64,000 nucleotides of DNA, taken from the NCBI RefSeq assembly GCF_024171645.1, contig NZ_JALKAC010000009.1:62001-126000 (forward strand), written 5' to 3'. The notes under the pieces were generated by a model that was not told where the DNA came from, ran no database searches, and saw only the letters and a list, made by a program, of their open reading frames with translations. Position 1 is the first letter of the stretch. Each line of letters begins with the position of its first letter. This document shows, one piece after another, positions 62,237-64,000 of the stretch. A program made the position numbers and the translations under genes. The DNA is from Flavobacterium sp. HSC-32F16 (lineage in GTDB: Bacteria > Bacteroidota > Bacteroidia > Flavobacteriales > Flavobacteriaceae).

Positions 62237-63397
62237 ATGACTTTAGGTAAAATCTTAAATGATTTTGGAGAGATTAAACACTTTATTTATGAAATCCAAA
62301 AAGGAGATACTCCTGAATCAGTTGCTGATAAACTTGAAATGACATTATATGAGCTTAGATCTTATCATAATTTTAATTGTATTGAAAATATAGATGTAAT
62401 AAATGCCGGTTTTCCAAGTCATCTAGGGTTTCTTCTTTTAAATCCGAAAAGTACTGGATCAAACAAAGAGCAGGAAGAATTGAAGCCTGTAAAAGTAGTT
62501 TTTGATAATGAGTTTACGATACCTTTCAGTCACGTTATAGGTAAAAACAGCTATAAGGTATTTTTAGCTGTAGAGAATGATAAACAATTACAATCTGTTA
62601 GTTATAAGGTTAGTGTTGAGTTTATTAAAAGAGATAAAAATGGATACTCCTTATTTGAAATTGATAGAGTGTCTAAAGTGTTTTTAAATAACAATGTCAT
62701 AGAAAAGATAGTAGATACTGTTGCTGAAGAGGTTTCAACTATTTTGTACCCTTTATTAATTGTTGTTAATCCAGAAGGAAAATGGGTTGATATTCATAAT
62801 TTTAATGATATAGTTGAACGTTGGACTGAAAAGAGAAAAAAAATTGCAGAAACTAAAGAAGGTATTGTGATCAATAAATATTTTAATACTGTCGATTTTA
62901 TTTTAGAGAATCCTGATAATCTGCTGAAAAATGTATCAGATGATTGGTTTTTAAATATGTTTTTTAATGGAATTCACACTGGTTATACTTTAAATTTTTC
63001 TTTTACAAATCAGGCAGATTTCTCTCTTACACCTAAAGATGATGTACTACTATTTAATGTAACTCAAAAAATTAATGAATACTTAAATGATGCTGGCATG
63101 ATAGTAATCGAAAAAAAAGGATTGCTGGCTGATTGGTCTGAACAAACAACCCCATTTAACAATATATCATCTGGGAATTATCATTCTATTCATCATTTAA
63201 ATCCTAATTCCTATGCAATCGAAAATATAAGTCTGGAATGTGATATTCTGGGAGATTACCATAAAAAGGTCTTTGTCAAAATCTATAATCTTAATGATAC
63301 AAAGATTGTTCCTTATAATAAAAAAGAATCATTCTTTGTAGAAGAAAAGAAAAAAAAAGAAAGCTTTTTTAAAGACCTTTTTAAACTTCATTATTAA
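62237..63397 (+). CDS. LysM-domain protein, probable type VI secretion cargo-cluster component
   Basis: A 386-residue protein without a signal peptide. Residues ~15-65 look like a LysM motif (Y-E-I-Q-K-G-D-T-P-E-S-V-A-D-K-L). The rest is not recognised; it contains an I-N-E-Y-L-N-D-A-G segment and a Lys-rich C-terminus. The gene is followed 21 bp later by a DUF4280 PAAR-like gene, so it is likely part of a Bacteroidota type VI secretion (T6SS-iii) effector cluster. Confidence 0.6.
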   Translation: MTLGKILNDFGEIKHFIYEIQKGDTPESVADKLEMTLYELRSYHNFNCIENIDVINAGFPSHLGFLLLNPKSTGSNKEQEELKPVKVVFDNEFTIPFSHVIGKNSYKVFLAVENDKQLQSVSYKVSVEFIKRDKNGYSLFEIDRVSKVFLNNNVIEKIVDTVAEEVSTILYPLLIVVNPEGKWVDIHNFNDIVERWTEKRKKIAETKEGIVINKYFNTVDFILENPDNLLKNVSDDWFLNMFFNGIHTGYTLNFSFTNQADFSLTPKDDVLLFNVTQKINEYLNDAGMIVIEKKGLLADWSEQTTPFNNISSGNYHSIHHLNPNSYAIENISLECDILGDYHKKVFVKIYNLNDTKIVPYNKKESFFVEEKKKKESFFKDLFKLHY

Positions 63398-63418
63398 ACA
63401 TAATTTAAGAAAACAATT

Positions 63419-63913
63419 ATGAGCGAAAAACATATTGTTGTAAATGGAGCCTCTTTAAAATGCAAATTTAGTGTTGAAGCGAAATTAGATAAATTAAAAG
63501 TCAATACACAAAGTAAACATTATGCAAATGATAAAGACGCTGAAAAAAAGCTGATTGCTACAGATAAAGAAATTGGTCAGACTTTAGATAAAAATACTTT
63601 TGGGAAATGTAAAATGCAGCCAAATGGTAGTGGTGATTATCTGCCATGTCAAGCTACCATTACAAAATGGAGTAATGTTTATGAAAAAATTACTTTATCT
63701 AACAAAGGAAAAATATTATTGGAAGATAGTAAAGGAACTTGTCCAATTGGCGGAACCGATTGTATTGAAATAACAAAACATGGGCAGTTAGCTGAGCCAA
63801 GTGAACAAAATTTTATGAAAGCAGATCCAGATATTCATAATCTAATAAATCCAATGTTTAATATGAGAGAGTTTCAAAATGAGTTAAATGGAATACCTGA
63901 AGTTGATAAATAG
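63419..63913 (+). CDS. DUF4280 PAAR-like spike-tip protein
   Basis: A 164-residue PAAR-like protein of the DUF4280 type: V-N-G-A-S-L-K-C-K-F-S near the start, G-K-C-K-M-Q-P-N in the middle, and G-T-C-P-I-G-G-T-D-C-I-E-I with H-G-Q. Paired cysteines are conserved. Such proteins cap the VgrG spike of type VI systems and help deliver toxins. It supports a T6SS cargo cluster running off the right edge. Confidence 0.78.
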   Translation: MSEKHIVVNGASLKCKFSVEAKLDKLKVNTQSKHYANDKDAEKKLIATDKEIGQTLDKNTFGKCKMQPNGSGDYLPCQATITKWSNVYEKITLSNKGKILLEDSKGTCPIGGTDCIEITKHGQLAEPSEQNFMKADPDIHNLINPMFNMREFQNELNGIPEVDK

Positions 63914-63918
63914 AAATT

Positions 63919-64000
63919 ATGAGTTTTTTTATAAAAGGGGAGACAAGGCCTATAATTGGTAAGAATGTGTATGTATTAATGTACACAAAGCAAAATAATG
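63919..64000 (+). CDS. Start of an unknown gene (truncated by window end)
   Basis: An ATG at 63919, 5 bp after the PAAR-like stop, opens a frame starting M-S-F-F-I-K-G-E-T-R-P-I-I-G-K that runs to the window edge. Too short to identify. By position it may encode a toxin or another cargo protein of the type VI cluster. Confidence 0.5.
   Translation, partial: MSFFIKGETRPIIGKNVYVLMYTKQNN

Noticed and set aside
1..64000. CRISPR array or cas genes
   Set aside because: No regularly spaced direct repeats and no cas-like proteins were seen; the repeats found are palindromic and solitary.

Overview
The window looks like a Flavobacterium-type (Bacteroidota) chromosome. It is AT-rich, its promoters fit the Bacteroidota form (TTTG, about 19-21 nt, TAnnTTTG), intergenic spaces carry the long palindromic repeats common in flavobacteria, and outer-membrane and sugar-uptake proteins are of Bacteroidota type. 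Most of it is core or metabolic sequence; positions 27.8-46.1 kb form an AT-richer accessory island. Family names here come from motifs read by eye and from knowledge of the families, not from database searches.

Left flank (0-27.5 kb). A partial dienelactone-hydrolase-like gene is followed by an Lrp/AsnC regulator divergent from ornithine aminotransferase (rocD), and by a DUF1810 gene. At 3.3-9.7 kb lies a sulfur operon read leftwards: sulfatase, serine acetyltransferase, cysteine synthase, a family 2A encapsulin shell protein, and a cysteine desulfurase with a roughly 240-residue disordered leader that should load it into the shell. Together these would release sulfate, make cysteine and hold sulfur in a protein compartment. 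At 10.4-16.1 kb a nitrite-assimilation operon (nirB, nirD, DUF4202, a NarX-like histidine kinase) is read leftwards. Then come a META-domain lipoprotein, a DUF2130 protein, a LysR regulator, a methyltransferase, a quinol-monooxygenase/quinone-reductase pair, an aldo/keto reductase divergent from an AraC regulator, a SMI1/KNR4-like protein, an NlpC/P60 peptidase and a thiolase.

Island (27.8-46.1 kb). Three tRNA genes (Ser-GCU, Pro-UGG, Arg-UCU) and their terminator are followed by a large serine recombinase with a 54-residue partner ORF. Then: (a) a compact operon of a multidomain transcription-factor-like protein (RNA polymerase alpha-CTD-like, sigma region 4-like, HARE-HTH-like and helicase-associated repeats), a 60-residue protein, a DndD-like SMC ATPase and a DndE domain fused to a HerA/FtsK ATPase, with no sulfur-transfer genes; (b) a 995-residue superfamily 1 helicase; (c) a TerB-BRCT protein followed by a Shango-like trio (TerB/TerB-C protein, BREX-type ATPase, DEAD/DEAH helicase); (d) a short decayed copy of the helicase (b), so that the Shango-like block lies between an intact and a broken copy. 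This island holds the best candidate for an undescribed system, operon (a). Its start and that of (c) share an upstream sequence module, which hints at common control.

Right flank (46.1-64 kb). A NrtR-like NUDIX regulator is divergent from a sugar-use cluster (TonB-dependent receptor, two GH3 enzymes, a nucleoside-hydrolase-like protein, an alpha/beta hydrolase, an MFS transporter). After it come an outer-membrane phospholipase A, an alpha/beta hydrolase, a theta-type (LCIB-like) carbonic anhydrase and a fatty-acid desaturase. The window ends in what looks like a type VI secretion cargo cluster (LysM protein, DUF4280 PAAR-like protein, start of another gene).
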